A stretch of DNA of 64,000 nucleotides from Cellvibrio sp. UBA7661 (GCA_002483365.1 DLHT01000015.1:126132-190131), one strand, 5' to 3'; shown: positions 43,574 through 53,807, numbered from the stretch's first letter. A program made the numbers and translations. Notes: generated from the sequence alone by a model not told the origin.

Positions 43574-44662
43574 ATGGGCAACAAAACCGCGCTCTATGCC
43601 ACTCACCAAGCAATGGGCGGCAAACTGGTGGACTTTGGCGGCTGGGACATGCCATTGCACTACGGCTCGCAAATCGAAGAACACCACAAGGTGCGCCAAC
43701 ACGCGGGGATGTTTGATGTATCCCACATGACTGTTGTGGATGTCGCGGGTACCGATGCCAAAGCCTATCTGCAATATTTGCTGGCGAATGACGTCGCTAA
43801 ATTGGATTCTGTTCCGGGCAAAGCACTGTATAGCGGTATGCTCAATGAAGAGGGCGGCGTTATCGATGATCTGATTGTCTACAATTTAGGCGATTGGTAC
43901 CGTGTCGTCGTCAACTGCAGCACACGCGAGAAAGACCTCGCCTGGATGAATAAAGTCGCCACTGCATTTTCGGTGACAGTCACCGAGCGCCAGGAATTGG
44001 CCCTGATCGCCATTCAGGGGCCGGAAGCGATACGCATAGCATCATCACTGGTTAGCGCCGAACGCGCGCAGGTGATTGCCGGCCTGAAAATATTCCAGGG
44101 GCTACCTGCCGGTGATTGGTTTATTGGCCGCACGGGTTACACCGGCGAAGACGGGCTGGAAATTATGTTGCCCAACGAGCAAGCAGTTGATTTTTGGAAC
44201 GCCCTGGCCAACGCCGGTGTCGCACCCTGCGGGTTGGGCGCGCGCGATACTTTACGCCTGGAAGCGGGCATGAACCTCTACGGCCATGAAATGGATGAAA
44301 CCGTATCGCCTCTGGCTGCGAATATGGGCTGGACTATTGCCTGGCAGCCCAGCGAGCGCGACTTTATTGGTCGTCGCGCGCTGGAAGCACAAAAAGCAGC
44401 GGGCAACGCACCTAAATTAGTGGGGCTGGTATTACGCGAGCGCGGAGTCTTGCGCGCAGAACAAGTTGTCAGTATCGATGGCAGCGATGAAAAAGGCGTA
44501 ATCACCAGCGGGACATTTTCGCCAACCTTGGGCTATTCTATTGCTTTAGCACGGGTACCAGCGACTATCGGTAGCCACTGTCAGGTTGATATGCGCGGCA
44601 AGCTCATCACCGTTGAAGTGGTAGCACCTACTTTTGTGCGCAATGGCAAAGCCCTTATTTAA
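43574..44662 (+). CDS. gcvT: glycine cleavage system aminomethyltransferase (T protein)
   Basis: The 362-residue tetrahydrofolate-dependent enzyme releases ammonia from the aminomethyl-lipoyl group. Conserved DVSHMT (about residues 40-45), YTGEDGLEIM and GLGARDTLRLEAG motifs are present. gcvH follows after 63 bp. gcvP is not within the window and must be elsewhere. No glycine riboswitch is seen in the 108-bp upstream gap. Confidence 0.97.
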   Translation: MGNKTALYATHQAMGGKLVDFGGWDMPLHYGSQIEEHHKVRQHAGMFDVSHMTVVDVAGTDAKAYLQYLLANDVAKLDSVPGKALYSGMLNEEGGVIDDLIVYNLGDWYRVVVNCSTREKDLAWMNKVATAFSVTVTERQELALIAIQGPEAIRIASSLVSAERAQVIAGLKIFQGLPAGDWFIGRTGYTGEDGLEIMLPNEQAVDFWNALANAGVAPCGLGARDTLRLEAGMNLYGHEMDETVSPLAANMGWTIAWQPSERDFIGRRALEAQKAAGNAPKLVGLVLRERGVLRAEQVVSIDGSDEKGVITSGTFSPTLGYSIALARVPATIGSHCQVDMRGKLITVEVVAPTFVRNGKALI

Positions 44663-44725
44663 AACCGATCGTTTTTAACACCAAGCATTAAAAAATTCTT
44701 ACAGAACCACCACAGGAATAACACC

Positions 44726-45118
44726 ATGAGCGATATTCGCAAAGAACTGAAATACCTGAGCAGCCACGAATGGGCGCGTGTTGAAGAAGACGGCACCGTC
44801 ACCATCGGCATTACCGATCACGCACAAGACGCCTTGGGCGATGTTGTTTACGTAGAAACACCGGAAGTAGGCAGCCGCGTATCCATCGGCGAAGAAGCCG
44901 GTGTTGTTGAATCAGTAAAAGCGGCATCTGACATTTACTCACTGGTATCGGGTGAAGTCGTTGCCGTAAACGAAGCCTTGCAAGAAGCACCTGAAACCGT
45001 CAACAGCTCACCTTACGATGAGGGCTGGTTTTTCCGCGTCAAACCCGATGATCTGGCCGAGCTGGATGAAGCGCTCGATGCAAGTGAATATCGTGAAATG
45101 TTGGAAAGCGAAGAGTAA
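44726..45118 (+). CDS. gcvH: glycine cleavage system H protein
   Basis: The 130-residue lipoyl carrier shuttles the aminomethyl group between P, T and L proteins. Lipoyl lysine is K65 in ESVKAASD. The HEWAR and LGDVVYVE motifs are conserved. AGGA lies upstream of the ATG. The gene ends before a bidirectional terminator. Confidence 0.98.
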   Translation: MSDIRKELKYLSSHEWARVEEDGTVTIGITDHAQDALGDVVYVETPEVGSRVSIGEEAGVVESVKAASDIYSLVSGEVVAVNEALQEAPETVNSSPYDEGWFFRVKPDDLAELDEALDASEYREMLESEE

Positions 45119-45141
45119 CTCTGCTTCTCGACATTCTTCAT

Positions 45142-45172
45142 AAAAAAACGCGGCCATTGTGCCGCGTTTTTT
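45142..45172. terminator. bidirectional terminator between gcvH and damX
   Basis: ACGCGGC and GCCGCGT pair around a 6-base loop, flanked by A7 and T6 runs. It serves convergent gcvH and damX transcripts. Confidence 0.92.
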
Positions 45173-45191
45173 ATTGATCAAGCTGCGCCGT

Positions 45192-46904
45192 TTACATCGC
45201 CGATTTGATTTCATTCTGGATGGTTCTGACATCCCTCGGCCAAGGCCCTGCATCGCGCTGGACGGCAGGCAATCGCGCTATTGCTTGACGCGCCTGCGCC
45301 GAGTTGGCGTAGCGGCCAGTAATGACCACAAACCAGTCGCGCCCCTGACGCTTGCTTTGGAATACCAATAAATCTTTTTTGTTCGGCTGGGCAGCAATAA
45401 AATCAAGCGCTGCTTTTTTACTACTGACGCCCAATAATTGAATAGTAAATTCATTAGGGCTCCATGTCAGGATGTTACGCTCCTGCGCGCTTCCTGCAGG
45501 GGCGGTCGAGACTACAGTGGTGGTTTTTTGCTTGACCGGCTCAGGCACAACGACTTTTTCGACCGGCTTTGCTGGTTGGGTTTCGCCAGCCACTTTCATC
45601 GGCTCAGGTAAAGGTACAGATGCGGGCGCGTGCTCAACCACTGGTGCTTGGGATGAGGCGATTGCCGCTGCTGCGCTGGAAGGCATTGCTTCAGCTTTTT
45701 TGGGCGAGGTAGGTAATTGTGCTAATGGCACTACTTCCTCGCGCGGCAATGAATCAGGTGCGATGGCGTTTGCGGCCGCTTGCTGATTAGGTTGCGTCGG
45801 TTGAGGTAATGATTGCATCAACGGTTGCACGGGAGTCTCTGTCGAACTCAGATTTCTCACATCCTGATTGCCCGCAGATGATGTGGTTGCGACAGGTTGC
45901 ACACCGGGATTTGTGGTAACAACTGCTGGTGCGACATCATCATCGCCCATATATAAAAACACCACGCCAACAACTGCAATCAGCATCGACAGAGCGATGA
46001 TATGAACAATAGGCAATGGCCGCTTACTGGCAGACTGGGTGGAGGTCACCGACTGAAGAAGCCGGTCTTGTGCCAACTCATGGAGCACATTTAACTGCCC
46101 ATGCATCTGACGCCACCAAGGCTCCACTATTGATTCTGTAAAAATTTCCGGCCCAAGATAATCTGCCATTTCCATACGAAAATTTAAGTAGTCAACCGTT
46201 TCCGACAGACCAAGTGGCGGCAAATTAAAATCATTGACTAATAAATTTTCAGGACTCAACCGCTCCAAGCGAGCAATCAATTGCGGCTCGCCAAAAAGCG
46301 CCAAATGTAAACGGTTTTGTTGGGGGAAATTGTGTAATAACGACGTGATGACCGAAATAGATTGATCGTCCAGTAAATGCGCATTATCCAAAACCACGAC
46401 CGCCAAACCATCATCTTCAGAGACAGCCTCTTGGGCAATAAATGCCTCAATTTCGGTCAACAGGTTTTCAATCGATAACGGATTATTGGTGCGCAAACCA
46501 AAAGCTTGAACAATGGACAATAAAATTTGCTCAAGCCCCTGCCCGGAGCGCAAGCTGATAAAACAAATTTCATCCTGATCAGATAAAGAGTCCATAAATG
46601 CATGGGCAATACGGGTTTTACCAACACCGAATTCACCCAATACAACCATGACGCTGTTACTGAATTGACACAGGTGCAGTAATTGATCCAACAACTGACG
46701 ACGCCCGGCACCAGTAAACAATGGGAATGAGTAATCATGCGAAAAAGGATCTTCCGACAAGCCATAACGCTGGCGATAATCCTCCAGTAGTTGATCACCA
46801 ACAGGATTATCATCCACCTCGTCAAATAGATAGCCTTGCTGCGATTCACCATGATCCAACAAACGGCTATCAGGCTCGGCACGCATAGGAGGCTCTCTTG
46901 TCAT
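45192..46904 (-). CDS. damX: DamX-like AAA-ATPase/SPOR cell-division protein
   Basis: The 570-residue inner-membrane protein has a cytoplasmic AAA-type ATPase region with Walker A GEFGVGKT (90-97) and Walker B VVVLDNAH (about 170-177). A single membrane helix follows (299-320), then a long Pro/Ala/Gln linker, and a C-terminal periplasmic SPOR domain (about 490-560) that binds denuded peptidoglycan at the septum. It follows aroK-aroB as in E. coli aroKB-damX. E. coli DamX lacks the full ATPase, so this version is more like the Pseudomonas/ExeA-type protein. Confidence 0.9.
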   Translation of the reverse strand: MTREPPMRAEPDSRLLDHGESQQGYLFDEVDDNPVGDQLLEDYRQRYGLSEDPFSHDYSFPLFTGAGRRQLLDQLLHLCQFSNSVMVVLGEFGVGKTRIAHAFMDSLSDQDEICFISLRSGQGLEQILLSIVQAFGLRTNNPLSIENLLTEIEAFIAQEAVSEDDGLAVVVLDNAHLLDDQSISVITSLLHNFPQQNRLHLALFGEPQLIARLERLSPENLLVNDFNLPPLGLSETVDYLNFRMEMADYLGPEIFTESIVEPWWRQMHGQLNVLHELAQDRLLQSVTSTQSASKRPLPIVHIIALSMLIAVVGVVFLYMGDDDVAPAVVTTNPGVQPVATTSSAGNQDVRNLSSTETPVQPLMQSLPQPTQPNQQAAANAIAPDSLPREEVVPLAQLPTSPKKAEAMPSSAAAAIASSQAPVVEHAPASVPLPEPMKVAGETQPAKPVEKVVVPEPVKQKTTTVVSTAPAGSAQERNILTWSPNEFTIQLLGVSSKKAALDFIAAQPNKKDLLVFQSKRQGRDWFVVITGRYANSAQARQAIARLPAVQRDAGPWPRDVRTIQNEIKSAM

Positions 46905-46930
46905 GATTTCTTTCTCTATATCCTGTTTGC

Positions 46931-48013
46931 TTAATTAGCCTTACAAGCATCGAATGTCTCCTGCAACATTCGCATATCAATATCGCTGGTGACAATCGCC
47001 TGCCCCATCGCAGCTAACAGCACCAAACGCAAACGGCCATCCAATACTTTTTTATCAACACCCATCAGGCTCATAAATTGTTCGGGTGTCATATCTGCAG
47101 GCGCTTTAACGGGCAAATTTGCTCGCTGCAACAGTTGTATTGTGCGCCCAAGATCTTCCTTCGTAATGGCTCCACGACGCCAGGATAAATCCGCCGCCAT
47201 TACCATTCCGGCTGCGACAGCTTCTCCATGCAGCCAATTGCCATAACCTTGAGCAGTCTCAATCGCATGACCAAATGTATGCCCCAAATTCAAAATCGCC
47301 CGAATACTTCCTTCGCGCTCATCTTGGGCAACTACATCCGCCTTATTTTCGCATGAACGTTTTACTGCATAGGCAAGCGCAGCTTGATCACCTGCAAGCA
47401 ACGCATCCATATTATTTTCAAGCCAGACAAAAAATTCATAATCTGAGATCAACCCATATTTGATGATCTCAGCAATACCAGCTGACAATTCGCGCCCAGG
47501 CAAGGTGACTAATAACGATGTATCAGCCACAACACATAATGGTTGATAAAACGCACCAATCATATTCTTACCCAAGAGGTGATTGACTCCTGTTTTACCA
47601 CCAACAGAGGAATCAACCATAGAAAGCAGAGTGGTTGGAATTTGAATGAAGTCAACGCCACGCTGGTAGCAAGCCGCCGCAAAACCAGTCATATCACCAA
47701 CCACACCTCCGCCCAATGCGATCAGTGTTGTAGTGCGGTTGTGACGTTTATTCAGTAATGTGTCGAAAATGCCACTCCAGACATCCAAGGTTTTATGACT
47801 TTCGCCATCAGGCAATATCACATGATCGACCTGATAATCAGCTAAAGATGAACATAGTTTTTCGAGATAAAGAGGAGCAACCGTTTCATTAGTCACGACA
47901 CAAATCTGGCGACCACGAATATGTTGATTTAGCAATCCCGGCTTTGCCATTAAGTGTTCGCCGATATAAATAGGGTAACTACGGTCATCCAGATTAACGG
48001 TTAGAACCTGCAT
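46931..48013 (-). CDS. aroB: 3-dehydroquinate synthase
   Basis: The 360-residue NAD- and metal-dependent enzyme makes the first ring of the shikimate pathway. Conserved LPDGESHKTL, GGGVVGDMTGFAA and metal-binding LNLGHTFGHAIE motifs are intact. AAGG lies before the ATG. A 141-bp gap separates it from aroK and 26 bp from damX. Confidence 0.98.
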   Translation of the reverse strand: MQVLTVNLDDRSYPIYIGEHLMAKPGLLNQHIRGRQICVVTNETVAPLYLEKLCSSLADYQVDHVILPDGESHKTLDVWSGIFDTLLNKRHNRTTTLIALGGGVVGDMTGFAAACYQRGVDFIQIPTTLLSMVDSSVGGKTGVNHLLGKNMIGAFYQPLCVVADTSLLVTLPGRELSAGIAEIIKYGLISDYEFFVWLENNMDALLAGDQAALAYAVKRSCENKADVVAQDEREGSIRAILNLGHTFGHAIETAQGYGNWLHGEAVAAGMVMAADLSWRRGAITKEDLGRTIQLLQRANLPVKAPADMTPEQFMSLMGVDKKVLDGRLRLVLLAAMGQAIVTSDIDMRMLQETFDACKAN

Positions 48014-48154
48014 ATAAAACCTTTGACAATGAAAATAGAAATCAGCCGCACTTTATCACAAAGCAGCAGCCGATATCAGAAGCGGTAAATCCAGAGATAC
48101 TGCAGTTGCTGGTCATCAGGACAAAAACGAAGCAACCAAACGCATCGAAAATTA

Positions 48155-48673
48155 CTATTGCCCTTGCTGCACTAACGCAGCTATTTCCTGAGCAACAGAT
48201 TTGGGGGAACGACGATCTGTATTGACAACAAAGTCAGCAGCCGCTTGATAGAGAGGATCACGCAAGGCCAATAAATCAATGATTTTCTGACGCGGATTAT
48301 CAACTTGCAACAGGGGGCGTTTTTTATCACGAGCCGTACGCTCTACCAGCTGTTCAATAGACGCGGTGAGATAACACACAAACCCCGATGATTTCATCAG
48401 CTCACGATTTTGTTCACGCAGTACTATACCGCCACCAGTAGCGACCACAGCATCGGTTTCACCAGCCAACTCTTTCAATACCGCAGTCTCACGTTCGCGA
48501 AAGCCCTCCTCTCCCTCCATGTCAAAGATCCAGGGAATATCAGCCCCTGTCCGCTCTTCGATAACGCGGTCACTATCGCGAAAATTAAGATTCAACTCAG
48601 CAGCCAATAAACGGCCTATGGTAGATTTGCCGGCCCCCATGGGGCCGACAAGAAAAACATTTGGCTTTTGCAT
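48155..48673 (-). CDS. aroK: shikimate kinase
   Basis: The 172-residue kinase has Walker A GPMGAGKST (10-18), the shikimate-binding DSDRVIEERTG block and VATGGGIVLRE. The start overlaps the pilQ stop by one base (TAATG on the minus strand), so it is translated with the pilus genes. Confidence 0.98.
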   Translation of the reverse strand: MQKPNVFLVGPMGAGKSTIGRLLAAELNLNFRDSDRVIEERTGADIPWIFDMEGEEGFRERETAVLKELAGETDAVVATGGGIVLREQNRELMKSSGFVCYLTASIEQLVERTARDKKRPLLQVDNPRQKIIDLLALRDPLYQAAADFVVNTDRRSPKSVAQEIAALVQQGQ

Positions 48674-50814
48674 TAGTTAGAAAGGGTATCCGACATCAAC
48701 TTGGGAGTAACAAATATCAACAGTTCGGTTTTGAATTGGTTATCCACCGTTTTCTTAAATAGACGGCCCAGGTAAGGAATATCGCCCAATACAGGCACTT
48801 TGTTTTCACCTTTTGTACCCTCTAACGAAAACACACCGCCTAACACAACTGTCTGGCCATTGTTAACAAGCACTTTCGTTTGCAGACGCGTAATATCCAA
48901 TGTAGGGCGTCCACTTTCCTCAACCGCAGCAATCGAATCTTTCCACACATTTAAATCCATAATAATCCGGTTATCAGGTGTTATCTGCGGAGTTACTTCC
49001 AGCTTCAGTACTGCCTCGCGGAAACCTGTGGTTGTGCCACCGCTTGGAGCACTTTCCTGATACCCGATCTCTTTACCTGATTTAATTATCGCCAGTTGCT
49101 TATCGCTGGTAATAACCTTGGGTTGTGACACAATTTCAGCGTAACCCGAATTCTCAAGCGCACTTAGCTCCAAATCCAAGTAGGTACTATCAGTCAAAAT
49201 ACCAATTGCAGCACTGGCATAGGGATTACCAACAGCCAAATCAACAACATTATTTTCGGTTAAATTGAGCGTATTGTCATCGTCATCCGCACTTGGGTTG
49301 AACCAGCGAGAAGGACGAGCACCATCTTCATCATCGAGACCATCCTGAGAACCGGCAAAGTCTATAACTCGATTTCTATTGGCATTGTAACCAACCCCCC
49401 CCCAACGAATACCTAGCTCGCGCTCAAAATCGGTATTTGCAATAACAATTCGCGCCTCAATCATTACTTGACGAATTGGAATGTCAATTTGGTCAACCAA
49501 ACGTTTAAAGGCTTCTATACGCTCTGCTGTATCGGTAATGATGATTGAGTTGGTGCGCTCATCCACAACACCCTGGCCTCGTTCAGACAACACACTACCG
49601 GTTGCGCGACTACCGCCTTGACCACCGCCACTTCCACCACCACTACCTTCACCACGAAAAAGCTCAAACATTTCTTTGGCATTGGCATAACGAACACGAA
49701 TATATTCAGTTCTCAGTGGTGCAAGCTCCTCCAATTGCTTCTTGGTGGTGATTTCCTGACGCTCACGTTCTGCAATCTCGGCAGCTGGAGCAACCATTAA
49801 CACATTCCCTACTTGGCGCTTGTCTAATCCTTTATTTTTCAGAACCATCTCCAGTGCCTGATCCCAAGGAACGTTTTGCAACCTCAAAGTTATGCGCCCT
49901 TGGACGGTATCACTTGCCACCAAATTTAGCTCAGTAAAGTCAGCAATAATCTGCAGCACCGCACGGACTTCAATATCTTGAAAGTCGAGAGATAACTTTT
50001 CGCCTGTGTACTCAAAATCTTTTTTCTTCTCCTGCTTTTCTTGCGCAGTAAGCGGCTTGATACTAACCACATACTCATTATCGGTTTGGTAAGCGAGATA
50101 ATCGAAGTCACCGCCCGCACTAATATTTAGCACAGAGCTTTCACCTTCCTGGGAAGCACTTACCAACGAAACAGGTGTTGCAAAATCAACCACATCCAAG
50201 CGTCGGCGCAACTCTGGCGGTAACCACGCATCTTTGAAAGACAGTCGCACACCTGTACCAGTACCCACCATATCTGCACTTACTTTAGGATTAGATAAGG
50301 TGACAATCACGCGCCCCTCGCCTGATGCACCACGACGAAAATCGATATCGGTAATTTTGTTATTGCTGTCAATTGCATCTTTTTTGTATTGAGATTTTTG
50401 CGCAACATCTATTGATGGTCGAGCAGATTGATCTGCATCACTACTTTTCGCTGCACCCACTTCAACAATATAACTATTGCCTTCTGTACGAGTCGAATAC
50501 GCAGCCAAATCATTAAGATTTAAAATAAGACGGGTACGCCCTTCACTTGTCAGAATCATGGCACTCTGACCATTATCGACGGCCAGAGGAAAGCGGCGCT
50601 CTTTAAGCCCACTAATTACATCAGGAAAATCCAACACTATGCGCGCAGGCTTTTCTATAGTGTAGCCCTTGGGCTCTGGAGGTGGAGAATCGAACGACAT
50701 GCGAACCTCAAAGCGTTCACCGGGCAACTGGAAAAAATTAATCTCGGTAAGAGTCCCCGCAAACGTCAACGGCGATACAATCAGCCCAACCAATGCCATG
50801 AAAAATTTACGCAT
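48673..50814 (-). CDS. pilQ: type IV pilus secretin PilQ
   Basis: The 713-residue outer-membrane secretin has a signal peptide (MRKFFMALVGLIVSPLTFAG, quoted at its 20 residues), two AMIN peptidoglycan-binding regions (about 25-120 and 160-250) and an STN/N0 domain (LSLDFQDIEVRAVLQ, about 283-330). Secretin N1 contains a Gly/Ser-rich loop. The conserved secretin core follows (VPVLGDIPYLGRLF near 685-700). It forms the pore for pilus extrusion. A longer start at 50844 is possible. Confidence 0.96.
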   Translation of the reverse strand: MRKFFMALVGLIVSPLTFAGTLTEINFFQLPGERFEVRMSFDSPPPEPKGYTIEKPARIVLDFPDVISGLKERRFPLAVDNGQSAMILTSEGRTRLILNLNDLAAYSTRTEGNSYIVEVGAAKSSDADQSARPSIDVAQKSQYKKDAIDSNNKITDIDFRRGASGEGRVIVTLSNPKVSADMVGTGTGVRLSFKDAWLPPELRRRLDVVDFATPVSLVSASQEGESSVLNISAGGDFDYLAYQTDNEYVVSIKPLTAQEKQEKKKDFEYTGEKLSLDFQDIEVRAVLQIIADFTELNLVASDTVQGRITLRLQNVPWDQALEMVLKNKGLDKRQVGNVLMVAPAAEIAERERQEITTKKQLEELAPLRTEYIRVRYANAKEMFELFRGEGSGGGSGGGQGGSRATGSVLSERGQGVVDERTNSIIITDTAERIEAFKRLVDQIDIPIRQVMIEARIVIANTDFERELGIRWGGVGYNANRNRVIDFAGSQDGLDDEDGARPSRWFNPSADDDDNTLNLTENNVVDLAVGNPYASAAIGILTDSTYLDLELSALENSGYAEIVSQPKVITSDKQLAIIKSGKEIGYQESAPSGGTTTGFREAVLKLEVTPQITPDNRIIMDLNVWKDSIAAVEESGRPTLDITRLQTKVLVNNGQTVVLGGVFSLEGTKGENKVPVLGDIPYLGRLFKKTVDNQFKTELLIFVTPKLMSDTLSN

Positions 50815-50850
50815 ATTCAACCCCGGAGTGAATAGAGCACGCATATCCGC

Positions 50851-51378
50851 TTATTCCTTCTCTTCTAATTTAATAATTCTAGGACGCTCAACCCAACCAT
50901 TAGAGCCGTCACCTACGATTTCCATCACCTCAATTTGCGATGGACTAGTGGAGATTATTTTGCCGTGATTCATCCCCATATAGTTTCCAACTGTTGCAGG
51001 CACCACACTGCCGACACCATCGTCAATGAGAGCCCATAACTGCCCCTTCTTACTAATAGTGCCAACCATTTTAAGCGCAGTAATATTGAAACCTTCGAGA
51101 AACTCTTTTTCTCTTGTCAAATCTGGCGCCACTGCACGCCCACCTTTCACGGCAGACTCATCCAATGGAATAGGCTTTTCAAATGGGCTACGCAATGTCA
51201 TTGCGCTATAAGTAAATGGTTGATATGGACTAAACGTCGGCAGAGGCTCAATTTGTCCTTTCGGCCTGCGTTTGGTCTCTTCCATAAAATCAACTAAATC
51301 CTGCTGCGATGCTTGCCCACAGCCAAAAAGCACCAAAATACAAAACAATTGCAGAATCAATAACGACGGCCGTTTCAT
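50851..51378 (-). CDS. pilP: type IV pilus inner-membrane lipoprotein PilP
   Basis: The 175-residue lipoprotein (LFGC, Cys at 20) has an unstructured N-terminal part and a C-terminal beta domain that contacts PilQ. The typical FMEETKRRPKGQIEPLP segment and VGNYMGMNHGKI are present. It overlaps pilO by ATGA. Confidence 0.95.
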   Translation of the reverse strand: MKRPSLLILQLFCILVLFGCGQASQQDLVDFMEETKRRPKGQIEPLPTFSPYQPFTYSAMTLRSPFEKPIPLDESAVKGGRAVAPDLTREKEFLEGFNITALKMVGTISKKGQLWALIDDGVGSVVPATVGNYMGMNHGKIISTSPSQIEVMEIVGDGSNGWVERPRIIKLEEKE

Positions 51379-51992
51379 TTAGCAGCCTCCACTGATTTAT
51401 AACGATAGGTCTTGGCCAGTATGGTCATACTGAGCGCTCTATTTTGCTTTGATGCAGTTATCTTAAAGTCATGCAAAGTGACAATACGCGGCATCCCAGC
51501 TACACCGCTAACAAACCCTCCCATATCGTGATATCCACCTTCAGCGGAAATAGTGATAGGAACCTCAATGTAATACTCTGCAACTACGTCCGGCTGGAAA
51601 TTGATATTGATATTTGTCAGGCCGCTTTCGCTGCCACGTGTACCAATATCCTCCAACAAGCCTGGCACTTCTGTTTTTGCAGGCAAACGAGACAACAAAG
51701 AGTCAAAAGTCACTTTCATCTCTTCCATTTGCGCTTTATATGCGTCGAGATTGGCAGCCTCAAAACTGCGCTTTTCGAAAGTAGTGCGTAAAGTTTGTTC
51801 TTGCGCAACAACCCTATCTAACTGCAGATTTAAGCCGCTGATTTTAAAGTAGTACGTACCGGCAAAAACGACAGCAACCAACAACACACACACGAATATT
51901 TTTGCGGGCAGTGGCCAAACACCAATTTTTTCGAAATCAATATTGTTAACATCAAAATCTTTTAGCTGGTCAATAGTGTCTTGAAATGACAT
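51375..51992 (-). CDS. pilO: type IV pilus inner-membrane protein PilO
   Basis: The 205-residue bitopic protein has a membrane helix at about 27-47, a coiled coil (about 55-100) and a ferredoxin-like periplasmic domain. It forms a heterodimer with PilN and binds PilP. The start codon follows the pilN stop directly, and the end overlaps pilP by 4 bp. Confidence 0.95.
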   Translation of the reverse strand: MSFQDTIDQLKDFDVNNIDFEKIGVWPLPAKIFVCVLLVAVVFAGTYYFKISGLNLQLDRVVAQEQTLRTTFEKRSFEAANLDAYKAQMEEMKVTFDSLLSRLPAKTEVPGLLEDIGTRGSESGLTNININFQPDVVAEYYIEVPITISAEGGYHDMGGFVSGVAGMPRIVTLHDFKITASKQNRALSMTILAKTYRYKSVEAAK

Positions 51993-52586
51993 TTATTTTA
52001 CCCCTCCAGCTGCACTAGTCTTTTCAGTATCTACAACTTCATCAGCAGGAGCAGAAGTTTCAACTGTCATCTTGAACTTGCTGGCATCTTCGCCCTCTTC
52101 GGGGGCCGCATCAACAGAGATTAGATTGTGCGATGCGTACCAGTCAGACGCTTCGAGATTACGTAAAAAACTGGCAATTCGATTGTAGGACTCAGCAACA
52201 CCTTCAATAGTCACTATATTGCCTTTACGCTCTGCAGAATTGATCCAAACACCATCAGGTATAGCTCTTGCGAGTTCATCGAAGTAACGAACAATAACGG
52301 GACGGGTTCCCTCAAGATCAGTAATAACTTTAATGCGCGCCAGCAAATCATCGCGAACCTTTTTAATTTCACTAATTTCTTTTACTTGCGCATCAAGTTT
52401 GGCAATTTCCTGATTAAGTAGTTGATTTCGAGCATTCTGATTCTCAATAGCTGATTGAACGCTGGAGACCCAAAGATAGGCACAGAATGCTGCAGCCAAA
52501 CCGATACCAGCGATGATCCCCAGAAATTCGCGTTTCTTCTCTTGACGATAGACCTCACGCCAAGGCAATAAGTTAATTTTGGCCAT
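51993..52586 (-). CDS. pilN: type IV pilus inner-membrane protein PilN
   Basis: The 197-residue bitopic protein starts with MAKINLLPWRE, the conserved N-terminal peptide that binds the cytoplasmic PilM. A membrane helix (about 22-42), a coiled coil and a periplasmic domain follow. Start overlaps the pilM stop by one base. Confidence 0.97.
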   Translation of the reverse strand: MAKINLLPWREVYRQEKKREFLGIIAGIGLAAAFCAYLWVSSVQSAIENQNARNQLLNQEIAKLDAQVKEISEIKKVRDDLLARIKVITDLEGTRPVIVRYFDELARAIPDGVWINSAERKGNIVTIEGVAESYNRIASFLRNLEASDWYASHNLISVDAAPEEGEDASKFKMTVETSAPADEVVDTEKTSAAGGVK

Positions 52587-53653
52587 CAGTCAAAACTCCT
52601 CATCGCCAAGCCGGTAACAATCATCAGCGCAGGAGCGTCATTTGCCAGAGAAACAGCATTAACTCTTGATGAAACCGACATGCGCGCAAATGGATTTGCA
52701 ACAACAGTTTGTGTGCCTAATTTTTCTTCTATCAATCCAACCAAGCCTTCAAGTGATGCAACCCCGCCAGCCAAGATAATGTAGTCAACATCGTTATATT
52801 GACTGGCCGAGAAAAAGAATTGCAGCGATCTGGTGACTTGTTGCACAACGGCATCCTTGAAGGGAGCCAGCACTTCCAATTCATAATCATCAGGCAAACC
52901 ACCTTGCTTTTTAGCAAGACCAGCTTCCTCACGGGACAAACCATAACGACGCTGAATTTCTTCGGTTAACTGACGACCACCAAATAACTGTTCGCGGGTA
53001 TAAACTGTTTTTCCATCCACCAACACGCTCAGTGTGGTCATGGTTGCACCTATATCAATAATCGCAACGACCTGTCCTTCCTGATCCTCCAATTGCTCAG
53101 CGATCAATTCAAAAGCGCGCTCCATACAGTAGGCTTCGATATCAACCTTCTCTGCAATGAGATCTGAATCAGCAAGAACTTGCTGACGAACCTCAACATT
53201 CTCACGGCGACAAGCCGCGAGTAACACTTCAACCTGATCTGGATTACGAGGAGAGACGCCTTGGATTTCAAAATCGAGAGCAACCTCCTCCAATGGGAAG
53301 GGAATATACTGATCTGCCTCTGCAGCGATCTGGCTTTCCATCGCGTCATCATTCAAATCCATTGGCATATCAATCATTTTGGTGATTACTGCCGAACCAG
53401 CTACAGCAACAGCCGCATGCTTGAGCTTGGTTTTGGACTGTTTGACCATGGAGCGAATAACCTCGGCCACCGCGACCGGGTCTGCAATATTTTTCTCTAC
53501 CACCGCATTCGGGGGTAGCGCTTTTACGGTATAGGACTCGACGCGGTAACGATCACCGCTGCGACTGAGTTCAAGCAATTTGACCGAAGTAGAACTGATA
53601 TCCAGTCCTATTACCGGCTTTGCCTTCTTTTCGAGGAAACTTAAAATGCCCAT
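52586..53653 (-). CDS. pilM: type IV pilus actin-like protein PilM
   Basis: The 355-residue cytoplasmic actin-fold ATPase (IGLDISSTSVKLLEL near 16-30, AIIDIGATMTTLSV near 200, ILAGGVASLEGL near 308) connects PilN to the pilus motor. It is first of the leftward pilMNOPQ-aroK-aroB-damX set and is divergent from the PBP1a gene. Confidence 0.97.
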   Translation of the reverse strand: MGILSFLEKKAKPVIGLDISSTSVKLLELSRSGDRYRVESYTVKALPPNAVVEKNIADPVAVAEVIRSMVKQSKTKLKHAAVAVAGSAVITKMIDMPMDLNDDAMESQIAAEADQYIPFPLEEVALDFEIQGVSPRNPDQVEVLLAACRRENVEVRQQVLADSDLIAEKVDIEAYCMERAFELIAEQLEDQEGQVVAIIDIGATMTTLSVLVDGKTVYTREQLFGGRQLTEEIQRRYGLSREEAGLAKKQGGLPDDYELEVLAPFKDAVVQQVTRSLQFFFSASQYNDVDYIILAGGVASLEGLVGLIEEKLGTQTVVANPFARMSVSSRVNAVSLANDAPALMIVTGLAMRSFD

Positions 53654-53752
53654 TTTTCTATCTATATCCGTAACTTAGACGTTGTTTATGTTATAGCACT
53701 TTAACTTAAGCCTGCAACAAACCGATGAATATGTAAACAAGTAAAAAGCCCG

Positions 53753-53758
53753 TATAAT
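53753..53758 (+). promoter_or_regulatory. -10 box of PBP1a promoter
   Basis: TATAAT at 53753-53758, followed by a GC-rich stretch, lies 50 bp before the PBP1a start codon. No good -35 is seen at 16-18 bp. An ATG at 53757 sits inside this box, which argues against the longer reading frame. Confidence 0.5.
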
Positions 53759-53807
53759 GCCCGCCACCTGCGGCAATCGCGCTAACCCATTAATTCACAT
53801 AGAAAAA

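Noticed and set aside
53757..53807. Longer PBP1a start at 53757
   Set aside because: The ATG is part of the TATAAT box and the added residues lack a membrane-anchor character; the start at 53808 begins the expected anchor.
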